Shown in pieces: positions 51,969-60,479 of a DNA stretch of 63,588 bases; position 1 is the stretch's first letter, and every line of letters begins with the position of its first letter. Below the pieces are notes generated by a model. The model had not been told where the DNA came from. It searched no databases and was given only the letters and a program-made list of their open reading frames with translations. The stretch is from contig JAHZEA010000014.1 in the NCBI GenBank assembly GCA_019422065.1, positions 2,363-65,950 of the forward strand, given 5' to 3'. The DNA comes from Lachnospiraceae bacterium. GTDB taxonomy: Bacteria > Bacillota > Clostridia > Lachnospirales > Anaerotignaceae. A program made the translations under genes and the position numbers.

Positions 51969-52051
51969 TTGCAACATTTTACCGTAAGTGGTATAATGCA
52001 GTAGATGGAATAGCGGTTTAAGCAAGAGTGGGTGTATTTACCCACTCTTTT
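51969..52051 (+). promoter_or_regulatory. Promoter and attenuator-like leader of the rimP-nusA-infB operon
   Basis: TTGCAA (51969-51974), 17-bp spacer and perfect TATAAT (51992-51997). About 25 bases into the transcript a terminator-like hairpin AGAGTGGG/CCCACTCT (52025-52048) is followed by TTTTG, just before the rimP ribosome binding site. NusA, made by this operon, promotes hairpin-dependent termination, so feedback is possible (inference). Confidence 0.75.
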
Positions 52052-52082
52052 GTTTACTTATATTTGAAAAGGGGTGAGTTTA

Positions 52083-52550
52083 ATGGCAAACACAATTAAC
52101 ACAGCTAAAAAGGTAGAGCTTTTGCTTTCCAAAACGGCTGAAGAAATGAATTTTGAAATTGCGGATGTTGAGTTTGTAAAAGAAGGTCAAAATTATTATC
52201 TTAGGGTATATCTTGATAAAGAAGGCGGAATTACTATAGATGACTGCGAAGTTTTCAGCAAAGCAGCTGAAAAAATTCTTGATAAGGAAGACCCTATTGA
52301 GCAGGCTTATATATTCGAGGTAAGCTCACCTGGAATTGACAGACCGCTCAAAAAAGATTCTGATTTTGAAAAATATTCAGGCGAAATAATTGATATTAAG
52401 CTTTATAAACCGTTTAACGGCTCAAAAGAGTACCAAGGAACTCTTAAAGGGCTTATTGACAATAACATAGTAATAACCGATGATAACGGGCAGGAATTGG
52501 CATTTGATAGAAAAAGCGTTGCTTCCGTGCGGCTTGCAGTGATATTTTAA
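52083..52550 (+). CDS. rimP: Ribosome maturation factor RimP
   Basis: RimP helps early 30S subunit assembly. The 155-residue protein has the alpha/beta N-domain (YLRVYLDKEGGITIDDCE, YIFEVSSPGIDRPLKK) and an SH3-like C-domain. ATG 52083 lies behind AAGGGGTGAG; an in-frame GTG at 52074 lies inside that site. It is the first gene of the nusA operon in the usual order. Confidence 0.95.
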   Translation: MANTINTAKKVELLLSKTAEEMNFEIADVEFVKEGQNYYLRVYLDKEGGITIDDCEVFSKAAEKILDKEDPIEQAYIFEVSSPGIDRPLKKDSDFEKYSGEIIDIKLYKPFNGSKEYQGTLKGLIDNNIVITDDNGQELAFDRKSVASVRLAVIF

Positions 52551-52562
52551 GGGGGTTTTAAA

Positions 52563-53720
52563 ATGGATAAAGTTGATAAGGCTGAATTTATTGAAGCTCT
52601 TAACACTATCGAAAAAGAAAAAGGCATTGATAAAGAAGTTATATTCGACGCCATAGAAGCGTCGCTGGTATCTGCTTGCAAAAAGAACTTTGGCTCATCA
52701 CAGAACATTAAAGTGGAAATTAATCGTGAAACAGGCGAAGTTGCCGTTTATGCTCAAAAAGAAATAGTTGAAACAGTAGATGACCCGGCTACACAGCTTT
52801 CTTATGCTGAAGCAAGGATACTTGGTCCTAACTACCACATAGGCGATACTTATAACGAAGTTATTACACCAAGAAATTTCGGAAGAATATCAGCTCAGAC
52901 AGCAAAACAGGTTGTTGTTCAGAAATTCAGAGAGGCTGAAAGAGAAATACTTTACAATCAGTATATAACTAAAGAAAAAGATATAGTTACTGGTATTGTT
53001 CAGAGACATGAAAAGAAAAACGTTATTGTTCAGCTTGGTAAAATAGACGCTATACTTCTTCCTAATGAGCAGATTGCCGGTGAGGAATATAATTTCCCTG
53101 ACAGAATAAAAGTATACGTTCTTGAGGTAAAACAGACAACTAAAGGTCCTCAGATTTATGTTTCAAGAACACACCCAGAGCTTGTTAAAAGACTTTTTGA
53201 ACAGGAAGTTCCTGAGGTTCACGACGGCACAGTTGAGATTAAGAGCATAGCCCGTGAAGCAGGTTCAAGAACAAAAATTGCTGTTTATTCTAAAGACCCT
53301 AATGTTGATGCTGTTGGCGCATGCGTTGGACAAAACGGTTGCAGGGTAAATGTAATTGTAAGCGAGCTTAACGGCGAAAAGATAGACATTATTGAATGGA
53401 ATGAAGACCCGCAGGTATTTATTGCGTCTGCTTTAAGCCCTTCAAAAGTTGTTGCTGTTAAAGTAAATGAGGCTGACCAGAGTGCTAAAATTGTAGTTCC
53501 TGACCATCAGCTTTCACTTGCTATAGGCAGAGAAGGCCAAAATGCAAGACTCTCTGCTAAATTAACAGGTTGGAGAATAGATATTAAGAGTGAAACACAG
53601 GCTGCTGAAACAGGTTTTCTTGATGATGAAATAGAATTACCTGAAACAAAAGAAAATGCCGAAAATATAAATGAAGAAACAGAGCTTAATGAAACAACTG
53701 ATATGCCTGAAGAAGAATAA
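52563..53720 (+). CDS. nusA: Transcription termination/antitermination protein NusA
   Basis: NusA binds RNA polymerase and nascent RNA, affecting pausing, termination and rRNA antitermination. The 385-residue protein has the N-terminal polymerase-binding domain (1-~130), an S1 domain (~135-200) and two KH domains (~230-345, with GQNGCRVNVIVSELNGEKIDI and GREGQNARLSAKLTGWRIDI). The tail is acidic and short, without the C-terminal repeats of E. coli, as in other Firmicutes. AGGGGGTT precedes the ATG. Confidence 0.97.
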   Translation: MDKVDKAEFIEALNTIEKEKGIDKEVIFDAIEASLVSACKKNFGSSQNIKVEINRETGEVAVYAQKEIVETVDDPATQLSYAEARILGPNYHIGDTYNEVITPRNFGRISAQTAKQVVVQKFREAEREILYNQYITKEKDIVTGIVQRHEKKNVIVQLGKIDAILLPNEQIAGEEYNFPDRIKVYVLEVKQTTKGPQIYVSRTHPELVKRLFEQEVPEVHDGTVEIKSIAREAGSRTKIAVYSKDPNVDAVGACVGQNGCRVNVIVSELNGEKIDIIEWNEDPQVFIASALSPSKVVAVKVNEADQSAKIVVPDHQLSLAIGREGQNARLSAKLTGWRIDIKSETQAAETGFLDDEIELPETKENAENINEETELNETTDMPEEE

Positions 53721-53741
53721 TTAATTAAAGGAGGAAATAGC

Positions 53742-54020
53742 ATGAAACAAAAATCAATTCCTCTTAGAAAATGCACTGGCTGCCAAGAAATGAAAGACAA
53801 ACGTACTCTTGTAAGAGTTGTAAGAAGTGAAAATGGTGAGTTTAGTGTGGATTTTACAGGCAAAAAACCGGGCAGAGGTGCATATATATGCCCTAATCTT
53901 GAGTGCCTTGAAAAGGCTAAAAAATCAAAAGGCCTTGAAAGAAGCTTTAAAACACCTGTTCCGGCTGAGGTATACGAAAAGCTTAGAGAGGAGCTTTTAA
54001 ATGCCGGTGGAGAACAATAA
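53742..54020 (+). CDS. ylxR: YlxR family RNA-binding protein (RnpM)
   Basis: A 92-residue DUF448 protein. RKCTGCQEMKDKRTLVRVVR and GRGAYICPNLECLEKAKK are the family motifs. YlxR has been described as an RNA-binding modulator of RNase P in Bacillus. It overlaps the next gene by 20 bases and so is translationally coupled. Order nusA-ylxR-ylxQ-infB is standard in Firmicutes. Confidence 0.93.
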   Translation: MKQKSIPLRKCTGCQEMKDKRTLVRVVRSENGEFSVDFTGKKPGRGAYICPNLECLEKAKKSKGLERSFKTPVPAEVYEKLREELLNAGGEQ

Positions 54021-54318
54021 ATTTTTATCGCTTTTAGGGCTGTGCCAAAGAGCAGGTAAACTTGTTTCTGGCGAGCTTCCGTGTGAAAAAGCGCTAAAAG
54101 GCAATAAAGTAAAGTTATTAATTATATCAGAAGACGCGTCTGACAATACAAAAAAGAAGTTTAAAAATGCGGCGTTGTCTAAAAATGTAGATATTATTTG
54201 TACGGAAACAAAGGAAAATATCGGCAGGGCAATAGGCAAAGATTTACGCTCAACTGTTGCTATAATCGATGAGGGGTTTGCGCAACAGCTGAAAAATTTG
54301 TACGAAAAGCGTGTCTGA
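54001..54318 (+). CDS. ylxQ: L7Ae/YlxQ family ribosomal protein
   Basis: A 105-residue L7Ae/L30e/Gadd45-family protein, probably binding kink-turn RNA. FLSLLGLCQRAGKLVSGE at the start, LLIISEDASDNTKKK in the middle and AIIDEGFAQQL at the end fit the YlxQ group. It begins inside ylxR (ATG 54001 behind AGAGAGGAG) and is followed by infB after 25 bases. Confidence 0.92.
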   Translation: MPVENNKFLSLLGLCQRAGKLVSGELPCEKALKGNKVKLLIISEDASDNTKKKFKNAALSKNVDIICTETKENIGRAIGKDLRSTVAIIDEGFAQQLKNLYEKRV

Positions 54319-54343
54319 TGTGTTTGTATAGGAGGTGGAGCCT

Positions 54344-56674
54344 TTGTCAAAAGTTAGAATATATGAACTTTCAAAGGAGTTAAACATTGGTAGTAAAACC
54401 ATTATTGAAAAGGCAAAGGAATTTGGGGTGACAGTAACAAATTTAAGTGGTGTTGATGCAGAATTGGCGGATAAACTTAGAAGCGCTTTTTCATCGGATA
54501 AAGCCGAAACACCTAAAGAAAAAAATACATCTGACAATACTGTTAATCAAAAATCAAAAGAAGTACAGCAGAAATCAGAAGCTGCAAAAATTTCAGAAAA
54601 TAAAAAAGATGACTCAAGCGAAAAACATGTTTCGAGCCATAAAAACAACGACAATCAAAAGTTTAATAACCACAAGAACGATAACAAGAATAAAAATTCT
54701 GATAAATCAAGCGGCAAACAGCAGGGATTTAATGGAGCTAAGGAGCAAAGAAACAATCAGAATAATGGCCAAAAACAATTTAATCAGTCTGGTTCAAAAA
54801 ATAATAAAAACAATCAAAATAATCAAAACAACCAGAAAAATAAAAATAATAAAAACAATCAGCCTAAACAAAAAGCTCCGGAGGTTAAGCCTGTGCCTGT
54901 AAAAGAAGAAGCCGATGACGAACTTAAAATAAAGAAAATTCCAGCTGAGCTTACTTTAGGTGAGTTGGCTGAAACATTAGGCAAAAAAGTTTCTGAGCTT
55001 GTAAAAGCGCTTTTCCTTGAAGGCAAGGTTATGACTCCAAACTCTACACTTGACTTTGACACAGCTTCGGAAATAGCTGAAAAATACAATGTTATTCTTG
55101 AGCTTGAAGAAGAAAAAGATATATTTGAGCAGGTATTTTCTGAGGAAGAAGAAGACGAAACAAAGCTTAAAGAAAGACCGCCTGTTGTTGTTGTTATGGG
55201 TCATGTAGACCACGGTAAAACATCACTTCTTGACTCTATCCGTCACAGTAATGTTACAAGCGGTGAGGCTGGCGGTATTACACAGCATATAGGTGCTTAT
55301 ACAGTTCAGATTAACGGAAAACCTATTACTTTCCTTGATACACCGGGACATGAGGCATTTACAGCTATGCGTATGCGCGGCGCTCAGGTTACTGATATAG
55401 CTGTTCTTGTAGTAGCGGCAGACGACGGTGTTATGCCACAGACTGTAGAAGCTATTAACCATGCAAAAGCTGCTGGTGTAGAAATTATAGTTGCTATAAA
55501 TAAAATAGATAAACAGGGTGCTAATCCAGACAGAGTTAAGCAGGAGCTTGTTGAATACGGCTTAATGGCAGAAGATTGGGGCGGCGAAACAATTTGTGTT
55601 CCTGTTTCAGCTGTTAAGAAAACAGGTATTGACACACTGCTTGAGATGATTACGCTTGTTGCTGAAATGAAAGAGCTTAAAGCTAATCCGGATAAGAGGG
55701 CAAGAGGTACAATTATAGAGGCTCAGCTTGATAAAGGACGCGGACCTGTTGCTACTGTACTTGTTCAGGACGGTACACTTAATGTAGGCGACCCTATTGT
55801 TGCTGGAAGTGCTTACGGCAGAATAAGAGCAATGATGGATGATAAAGGCCGCAGAGTTAAAAAAGCTGGCCCTTCAACACCTGTAGAAATTCTTGGTCTT
55901 TCTGAAGTACCTTCAGCCGGAGACAGTTTCTATGCTGCTGAAAACGAGAAACAGGCTCGTCAGGTTGCCGAAAGCGTTGTTGCTAAAAACAAAACTGAGC
56001 TTATTAAAAACACACCTAATAAGGTTTCACTTGATGACCTTTTCAGCCAGATACAGTCAGGTAATGTTAAAGAACTTAACATAGTTGTTAAGGCTGATGT
56101 TCAGGGCTCAGTAGAGGCTGTTAAGCAGAGTCTTGAAAAGCTTTCTAATGAAGAAGTTCGTGTACGCATAATTCACGGCGGTGTTGGAACAATAACTGAG
56201 TCGGATATAATGCTTGCCAGTGCGTCAAACGCTATTATAATTGGCTTTAATGTTCGTCCTGAGCCAGCTGCAAAGGTATTTGCCGATAATGAAAAAGTTG
56301 ACATTCGTTTATATAGAGTAATTTACAATGCTATTGAAGATATTAGCGCGGCTATGAAGGGCATGCTTGACCCTGTTTACGTAGAAAAAGTAACAGGCCA
56401 TGCGGAAGTTAGACAGATTTATAAAGCTTCTGGTGTAGGCACTATATGCGGCAGCTATGTTCTTGACGGTAAATTTATAAGAAATTCAAAAATAAGAGTA
56501 ATTCGTGACGGTATCGTTATTTACGAAGGAGAAATGGAAAGCCTTAAACGCTTTAAGGATGACGTTAAAGAAGTTAATACAGGTTATGAATGCGGTATAG
56601 TTGTTAAAAAGTTTAATGATGTTAAAGTTGGCGATAACCTTGAAGCGTTTATAATGGAGGAAGTTCCAAGATAA
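54344..56674 (+). CDS. infB: Translation initiation factor IF-2
   Basis: A GTPase that brings initiator tRNA to the 30S subunit, 776 residues. The start is probably TTG 54344 behind GGAGGTGG, as an in-frame GTG (54335) lies within that site. Residues 1-55 form the IF2_N domain, ~60-185 a low-complexity Asn/Lys/Gln linker, ~190-245 a second IF2_N domain, then the G domain from ~285 (GHVDHGKT, DTPGHEAF, NKID) and domains II-IV. The Asn/Lys-rich linker follows the AT bias of the genome. Confidence 0.97.
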   Translation: MSKVRIYELSKELNIGSKTIIEKAKEFGVTVTNLSGVDAELADKLRSAFSSDKAETPKEKNTSDNTVNQKSKEVQQKSEAAKISENKKDDSSEKHVSSHKNNDNQKFNNHKNDNKNKNSDKSSGKQQGFNGAKEQRNNQNNGQKQFNQSGSKNNKNNQNNQNNQKNKNNKNNQPKQKAPEVKPVPVKEEADDELKIKKIPAELTLGELAETLGKKVSELVKALFLEGKVMTPNSTLDFDTASEIAEKYNVILELEEEKDIFEQVFSEEEEDETKLKERPPVVVVMGHVDHGKTSLLDSIRHSNVTSGEAGGITQHIGAYTVQINGKPITFLDTPGHEAFTAMRMRGAQVTDIAVLVVAADDGVMPQTVEAINHAKAAGVEIIVAINKIDKQGANPDRVKQELVEYGLMAEDWGGETICVPVSAVKKTGIDTLLEMITLVAEMKELKANPDKRARGTIIEAQLDKGRGPVATVLVQDGTLNVGDPIVAGSAYGRIRAMMDDKGRRVKKAGPSTPVEILGLSEVPSAGDSFYAAENEKQARQVAESVVAKNKTELIKNTPNKVSLDDLFSQIQSGNVKELNIVVKADVQGSVEAVKQSLEKLSNEEVRVRIIHGGVGTITESDIMLASASNAIIIGFNVRPEPAAKVFADNEKVDIRLYRVIYNAIEDISAAMKGMLDPVYVEKVTGHAEVRQIYKASGVGTICGSYVLDGKFIRNSKIRVIRDGIVIYEGEMESLKRFKDDVKEVNTGYECGIVVKKFNDVKVGDNLEAFIMEEVPR

Positions 56675-56684
56675 AGGTGATATT

Positions 56685-57059
56685 ATGAGAAAACCAAACA
56701 CAAGAATGATAAGAATAAATGACGAGCTTGCTCGAGAGCTTGCAAACATAATACGCACAGAGGTGAAAGACCCAAGAATTAAAAGCATGACAAGTGTTTT
56801 AAGAGTTGAAACAACAGCTGATTTAAAATACTGCAAAGCTTTTATATCAGTACTTGGAAACGATGAGGATAAGCAGAGTGTTATGGCTGGGCTTAAAAAT
56901 GCTTCCGGTTTTATACGCCATCTTCTTGCCGAAAGGGTTAATTTAAGAAATACACCTGAGCTTATATTTAAGCTTGACGATTCTGTGGAATACGCTATAA
57001 GAATGGATAAACTTATTAAAGAAGTTTCAAGCGGAAGCAGTGATTCTGATGATGAATAA
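56685..57059 (+). CDS. rbfA: Ribosome-binding factor A
   Basis: RbfA is a KH-fold factor for late 16S/30S maturation. 124 residues: RINDELARELANIIRTEVKDPR and RNTPELIFKLDDSVEYAIRMDKLI are family patterns. It begins 10 bases after infB behind AAAGGTGAT and overlaps the start of nrnA. Confidence 0.95.
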   Translation: MRKPNTRMIRINDELARELANIIRTEVKDPRIKSMTSVLRVETTADLKYCKAFISVLGNDEDKQSVMAGLKNASGFIRHLLAERVNLRNTPELIFKLDDSVEYAIRMDKLIKEVSSGSSDSDDE

Positions 57060-58020
57060 TGATATTAAAGATATACGCAATATAATTTTTTCAGGCAAAA
57101 ATATAGCTATTTCGGCTCATACAAGCCCTGACGGCGACGCTATTGGGGCTTCAAGTGCCTTAGCTATGGCTATAAATGAAACAGGCGGAAAAGCTAAAGT
57201 ATTTATTGAGGAATATTCTGATACTTTTGATGTTATACCTGTAAATGGTGTTGTTGAACATAACATAACAGATTTTAAGCCTGATATTTATGTTGCAGTA
57301 GACTGTGGAGACATACAACGCTTAGGCGATTTTGCTGAAGTATACAATAACACGCCTGTTAGAATAAATATTGACCACCATAAGAGTAATACTTATTTTG
57401 GTATGTATAATTATGTAGATGCTGAAAGCTCGTCAACAAGCGAGATAATATATTTAATGATACGGGATTTATTCAGTAAATTTTTAAACCCGGAAGATAT
57501 AGCGGCCTGTATATATTCAGGCATAGTATTTGATACAGGCGGATTCAGACATACATCAACTGGGCCGCAGACGCTCCTATTCGCTTCTGAGCTTATTAAA
57601 TATAACTTTAATTTTAATAAAATATATAATACTATTTTTAATACCAGAAAGTATTCGGAAGCCAAAGCTATGGGAAAGGCTCTATGCAATATGAAAAATT
57701 GCATTAACGGCAGTGTGGTGTATTCCTATCTTTTAGAGGATGAAATTGCTCAGTGTGGTACAACAAGCGATGGGCTTTCTGAAATAGTTAACTATTTAAA
57801 AGGAATATCAGGCTGCGAAACTGCTGTGTTTGTTTACGAAAAAACAAAAGGTATATTTAAAGTAAGCATGCGCAGTGAGGATAAAGTTGATGTTTCACTT
57901 GTTGCCGTTAAGTTTGGCGGCGGCGGCCACGCAAAAGCAGCCGGATGCACAATAGAAAGTGAAAATGTTGAAACAGTATTAAATAATATAATTTGTGAAA
58001 TTGAAAAATCACTGGCATAA
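57049..58020 (+). CDS. nrnA: DHH-family phosphoesterase NrnA (nanoRNase / pAp phosphatase)
   Basis: Degrades 2-5-mer RNAs and dephosphorylates 3'-phosphoadenosine 5'-phosphate, using Mn. The 323-residue protein has AHTSPDGDAIGAS (motif I), AVDCGD, NIDHHKSN (DHH motif) and the DHHA1 GGGGHAKAAGC. The start is ATG 57049 or the adjacent 57052; both overlap the rbfA end, so translation is coupled. It belongs with rbfA and truB, as in many Firmicutes. Confidence 0.93.
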   Translation: MMNNDIKDIRNIIFSGKNIAISAHTSPDGDAIGASSALAMAINETGGKAKVFIEEYSDTFDVIPVNGVVEHNITDFKPDIYVAVDCGDIQRLGDFAEVYNNTPVRINIDHHKSNTYFGMYNYVDAESSSTSEIIYLMIRDLFSKFLNPEDIAACIYSGIVFDTGGFRHTSTGPQTLLFASELIKYNFNFNKIYNTIFNTRKYSEAKAMGKALCNMKNCINGSVVYSYLLEDEIAQCGTTSDGLSEIVNYLKGISGCETAVFVYEKTKGIFKVSMRSEDKVDVSLVAVKFGGGGHAKAAGCTIESENVETVLNNIICEIEKSLA

Positions 58021-58041
58021 TGCCAGTAACCGGAGAAATAA

Positions 58042-58953
58042 ATGGACGGTATTTTAAATATTTTTAAAGAAAAAGGGTATACATCCCATGATGTTGTTGC
58101 CGTTGTAAGGCGGACTATAAATCAAAAAAAGGTGGGTCATACTGGTACTTTAGACCCGGATGCCGAAGGTGTGCTTCCTATTTGTGTTGGAAAAGCTACA
58201 AAGCTTGCTGATTATATAATGAATTCCGGCAAAACTTATGAAGCTGAAGTAACTTTAGGCGCACAGACAACAACTCAGGATGCATCAGGCGAAATTATAA
58301 GCAGAACGGAGTTTGTGTTTGATGAAAATAAAATTACTGAAGCTGTTCTTTCGTTTAAGGGAAGTTATATGCAGATTCCGCCTATGTATTCAGCTATAAA
58401 AATAAACGGCAAAAAGCTTTACGAATTAGCCAGAAAAGGTCAGGAAGTAGAGCGAAAGCCGCGAAAAGTTGATATAAACGAAATAAAAATTATTGAGTTT
58501 TTGCCGCCTGATAAAATAAGAATTTCTGTTGACTGTTCTAAGGGAACATATATAAGAGCTCTTTCTGCCGATATAGGTGAAAAACTCGGCTGTGGCGCCT
58601 ATATGTCTTCTTTAACTAGAACTCGCAGCGGTAAATTTAATATCCAAAACAGCATAAAATTAAGCAGGCTTGAAGAGCTTAGCAAAAACGGTGATTTGTC
58701 ACAGGCCATTATTACTATGGAAAATGCCCTTGAGGGCTACAAACGTGTTTATGTTAATCCAAAAGCGGATAAACTTATGCATAACGGAGCAAAAATATAC
58801 AGTTATTATTTTGATAAAAAGAGTGATTTTATAAATCCCGGCGAAACAGTTACGGCTTTTGACAGTACTTTAAACTTAAATGGTATTTATAGAACTGAGT
58901 TTGATGAGGAAAAACGCTGTATTTTAATCAGACCCATTACTATTCTTTTGTAA
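58042..58953 (+). CDS. truB: tRNA pseudouridine-55 synthase
   Basis: TruB makes pseudouridine-55 in the T-loop of tRNA. 303 residues with the catalytic Asp in VGHTGTLDPDAEGVL (about residues 31-45) and family motif YSAIKINGKKLYELAR. It may also modify the T-arm of the tRNA-like RNA at 33892-33992, since TruB recognises an isolated T-arm (inference). CCGGAGAA precedes the ATG. Confidence 0.95.
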   Translation: MDGILNIFKEKGYTSHDVVAVVRRTINQKKVGHTGTLDPDAEGVLPICVGKATKLADYIMNSGKTYEAEVTLGAQTTTQDASGEIISRTEFVFDENKITEAVLSFKGSYMQIPPMYSAIKINGKKLYELARKGQEVERKPRKVDINEIKIIEFLPPDKIRISVDCSKGTYIRALSADIGEKLGCGAYMSSLTRTRSGKFNIQNSIKLSRLEELSKNGDLSQAIITMENALEGYKRVYVNPKADKLMHNGAKIYSYYFDKKSDFINPGETVTAFDSTLNLNGIYRTEFDEEKRCILIRPITILL

Positions 58954-58965
58954 AGGTGCGAAAAA

Positions 58966-59916
58966 ATGGAACATATTATTAATCAGGAAATTACACAAAA
59001 TACGCCTACTGTTATAACCCTTGGTAATTTTGACGGCATTCATTTGGGCCACAGGGCATTAATAGGCATTACAAAGCAGTATGCAGAAAAATTAAATATT
59101 AAGTCAGTGGTTTTTTCATTTTCGCCGCATCCTATGTTTTTGTTCGGCAACAGAAAAAATTTGGCTCTTATTTTAAGTCCTGAAGAAAAAATGCAGATGC
59201 TTGAAAAGCTTGGCATTAATTTATATGTCGAGTATCCATTTACAAGTGAATTTGCGTGAACTGACCCTGAAAAATTCGCATCTGAAATTATATTTGAGAA
59301 AATGAAATGCCGTGTACTTGTTGTAGGGTATGATTATCACTTTGGCAGAGGTGCAAAAGGTGATTATGAGCTCCTTAAAAAAGTAGGCGAAAGATATGGT
59401 GCCGAGGTTATAAAGGTTCCTGCTGTAGAGCTTTACGGCAAAAGAGTAAGCTCAACAAGAATAAGAGAGGCTTTGGCGAACCATGATATTAAACTAGCCA
59501 ATGAGCTTTTATCAGAGCCGTATTTTGTTTATGGTCTTGTGCGCCAAGGCCGCAGAATAGGCCGCAAAATGAATTTTCCTACAGCTAATATAAGGCCTGA
59601 CATTAAAAAAATGCTCCCAAGTGACGGCGTGTATGCTACAAAAACTGTTGTGGACAATAAAACATATATAAGTATGACAAATGTTGGCACAAATCCTACC
59701 GTTAACGGCTGTGAACGCACTGTTGAAACAAATATATTTGGCTTTAGCGGTGATATATACGGTAAGAATATTAAAACATACTTTTTTGAATACTTAAGAG
59801 GAGAAAAAAAGTTTTCCGGAATTGAAGAACTTTCTAAAAGGCTTGAAAAGGATAAATCAATTACAAAGGAATACTTCTCTTCCAACGAGTTTAAAAAGTG
59901 GGCTGACAGATATTAA
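58966..59916 (+). pseudogene. ribF: Riboflavin kinase / FAD synthetase with in-frame TGA
   Basis: RibF makes FMN and FAD and is normally essential. The sequence covers all 316 codons in one frame, but codon 98 (59257-59259) is TGA: TSEFA, stop, TDPEKFASEI. The N-part has the nucleotidyltransferase motif LGNFDGIHLGH, and the C-part (ATG at 59302 or read-through) holds GYDYHFGRGAKGD, SSTRIREAL and the kinase motif FPTANI. No frameshift is needed to restore it. A point mutation, sequencing error, or read-through are the options. TGA is an ordinary stop elsewhere in this window, so a changed code is unlikely. Confidence 0.88.
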
Positions 59917-59934
59917 GTTATTATAACATTTGTA

Positions 59935-59963
59935 TTGCAATATGTTTTTATTTGTGATAGAAT
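59935..59963 (+). promoter_or_regulatory. Promoter of rpsO
   Basis: TTGCAA (59935-59940), 17-bp spacer, TAGAAT (59958-59963). Confidence 0.75.
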
Positions 59964-59976
59964 GTAAAAGTCGTAA

Positions 59977-60027
59977 TTCCGCAGCCCAGCATGTGGGTTC
60001 TCCATCCCATACTTGGCTGACGGAGTA
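59977..60027 (+). promoter_or_regulatory. rpsO leader RNA structure (probable S15 autoregulation)
   Basis: The 5' leader folds as an outer stem TCCGCAGCC paired with GGCTG-A-CGGA and an inner TGGG/CCCA stem, ending ~32 bases before the rpsO start. S15 binds such leader structures to repress its own translation in several bacteria; the exact type here is inferred. Confidence 0.55.
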
Positions 60028-60058
60028 ATATTAAATGTATTTTTAGGAGGAAACAAAA

Positions 60059-60316
60059 ATGATTAACAAAGCAGAAATTATTGAGAAATACGGCAGAACA
60101 CCTAATGACACAGGTTCTCCAGAGGTTCAGATTGCTCTTCTTTCAGCAAGAATTGACCTTCTTACAGAGCACCTTAAATCACACAAGAAAGACCATCACT
60201 CAAGAAGAGGTCTTCTTAAAATGGTAGGTCAGAGAAGAGGTCTTCTTAACTACCTTAAAAATAAGGATATCGAAAAATATCGTAGCCTTATTAACGAACT
60301 TGGTCTTAGAAAGTAA
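60059..60316 (+). CDS. rpsO: 30S ribosomal protein S15
   Basis: Primary 16S rRNA-binding protein of the 30S platform. 85 residues with the family pattern NDTGSPEVQIALLSARI, HLKSHKKDHHSRRGLLKMVGQRR and LLNYLKNKD. TTTTAGGAGG precedes the ATG. The rpsO-pnp order is conserved across bacteria. Confidence 0.98.
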   Translation: MINKAEIIEKYGRTPNDTGSPEVQIALLSARIDLLTEHLKSHKKDHHSRRGLLKMVGQRRGLLNYLKNKDIEKYRSLINELGLRK

Positions 60317-60329
60317 TTATTTTAACTAT

Positions 60330-60361
60330 AATAGAGAGGAGATAGCTCCTCTCTATTGTTG
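60330..60361 (+). terminator. Terminator-like hairpin after rpsO
   Basis: Perfect 12-bp stem AATAGAGAGGAG (60330-60341) with CTCCTCTCTATT (60346-60357), followed by a poor T tract (GTTGT), so part of transcription may continue into pnp. Confidence 0.7.
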
Positions 60362-60389
60362 TATAAATTATTGTATTTAATTTAGTAAA

Positions 60390-60457
60390 GCACTATGGAT
60401 ATTTAGCTTTGCAAACAAAAAGCTTTATTTGTTTTTAAAGCTGAACATCCATGGTGC
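60390..60457 (+). promoter_or_regulatory. Long leader hairpin of pnp (likely RNase III / PNPase autoregulation)
   Basis: 60390-60419 pairs with 60428-60457 over about 30 bp with two mismatches (A60401/C60446 and C60412/U60435) and an 8-base loop. No T run follows, so it is not a terminator. It ends ~20 bases before the ribosome binding site. In enterobacteria PNPase limits its own synthesis through an RNase III-cut leader hairpin; the same layout is seen here. Confidence 0.65.
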
Positions 60458-60479
60458 GGATTAAAAAGGAGATTTTGGA

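Noticed and set aside
52025..52051. Terminator that would separate the promoter from rimP
   Set aside because: It lies between a consensus promoter and the rimP start with no gene in between, so it can only be an attenuator or leader structure.
54540..54900. Plus-strand Lys/Ile-rich frame overlapping infB
   Set aside because: It is the shifted frame of the Asn/Lys low-complexity linker of IF-2 and has no start signal.
59257..59259. Selenocysteine or reassigned TGA in ribF
   Set aside because: RibF is not a selenoprotein family, I see no SECIS-like hairpin directly after the codon, and several genes in this window end normally at TGA.
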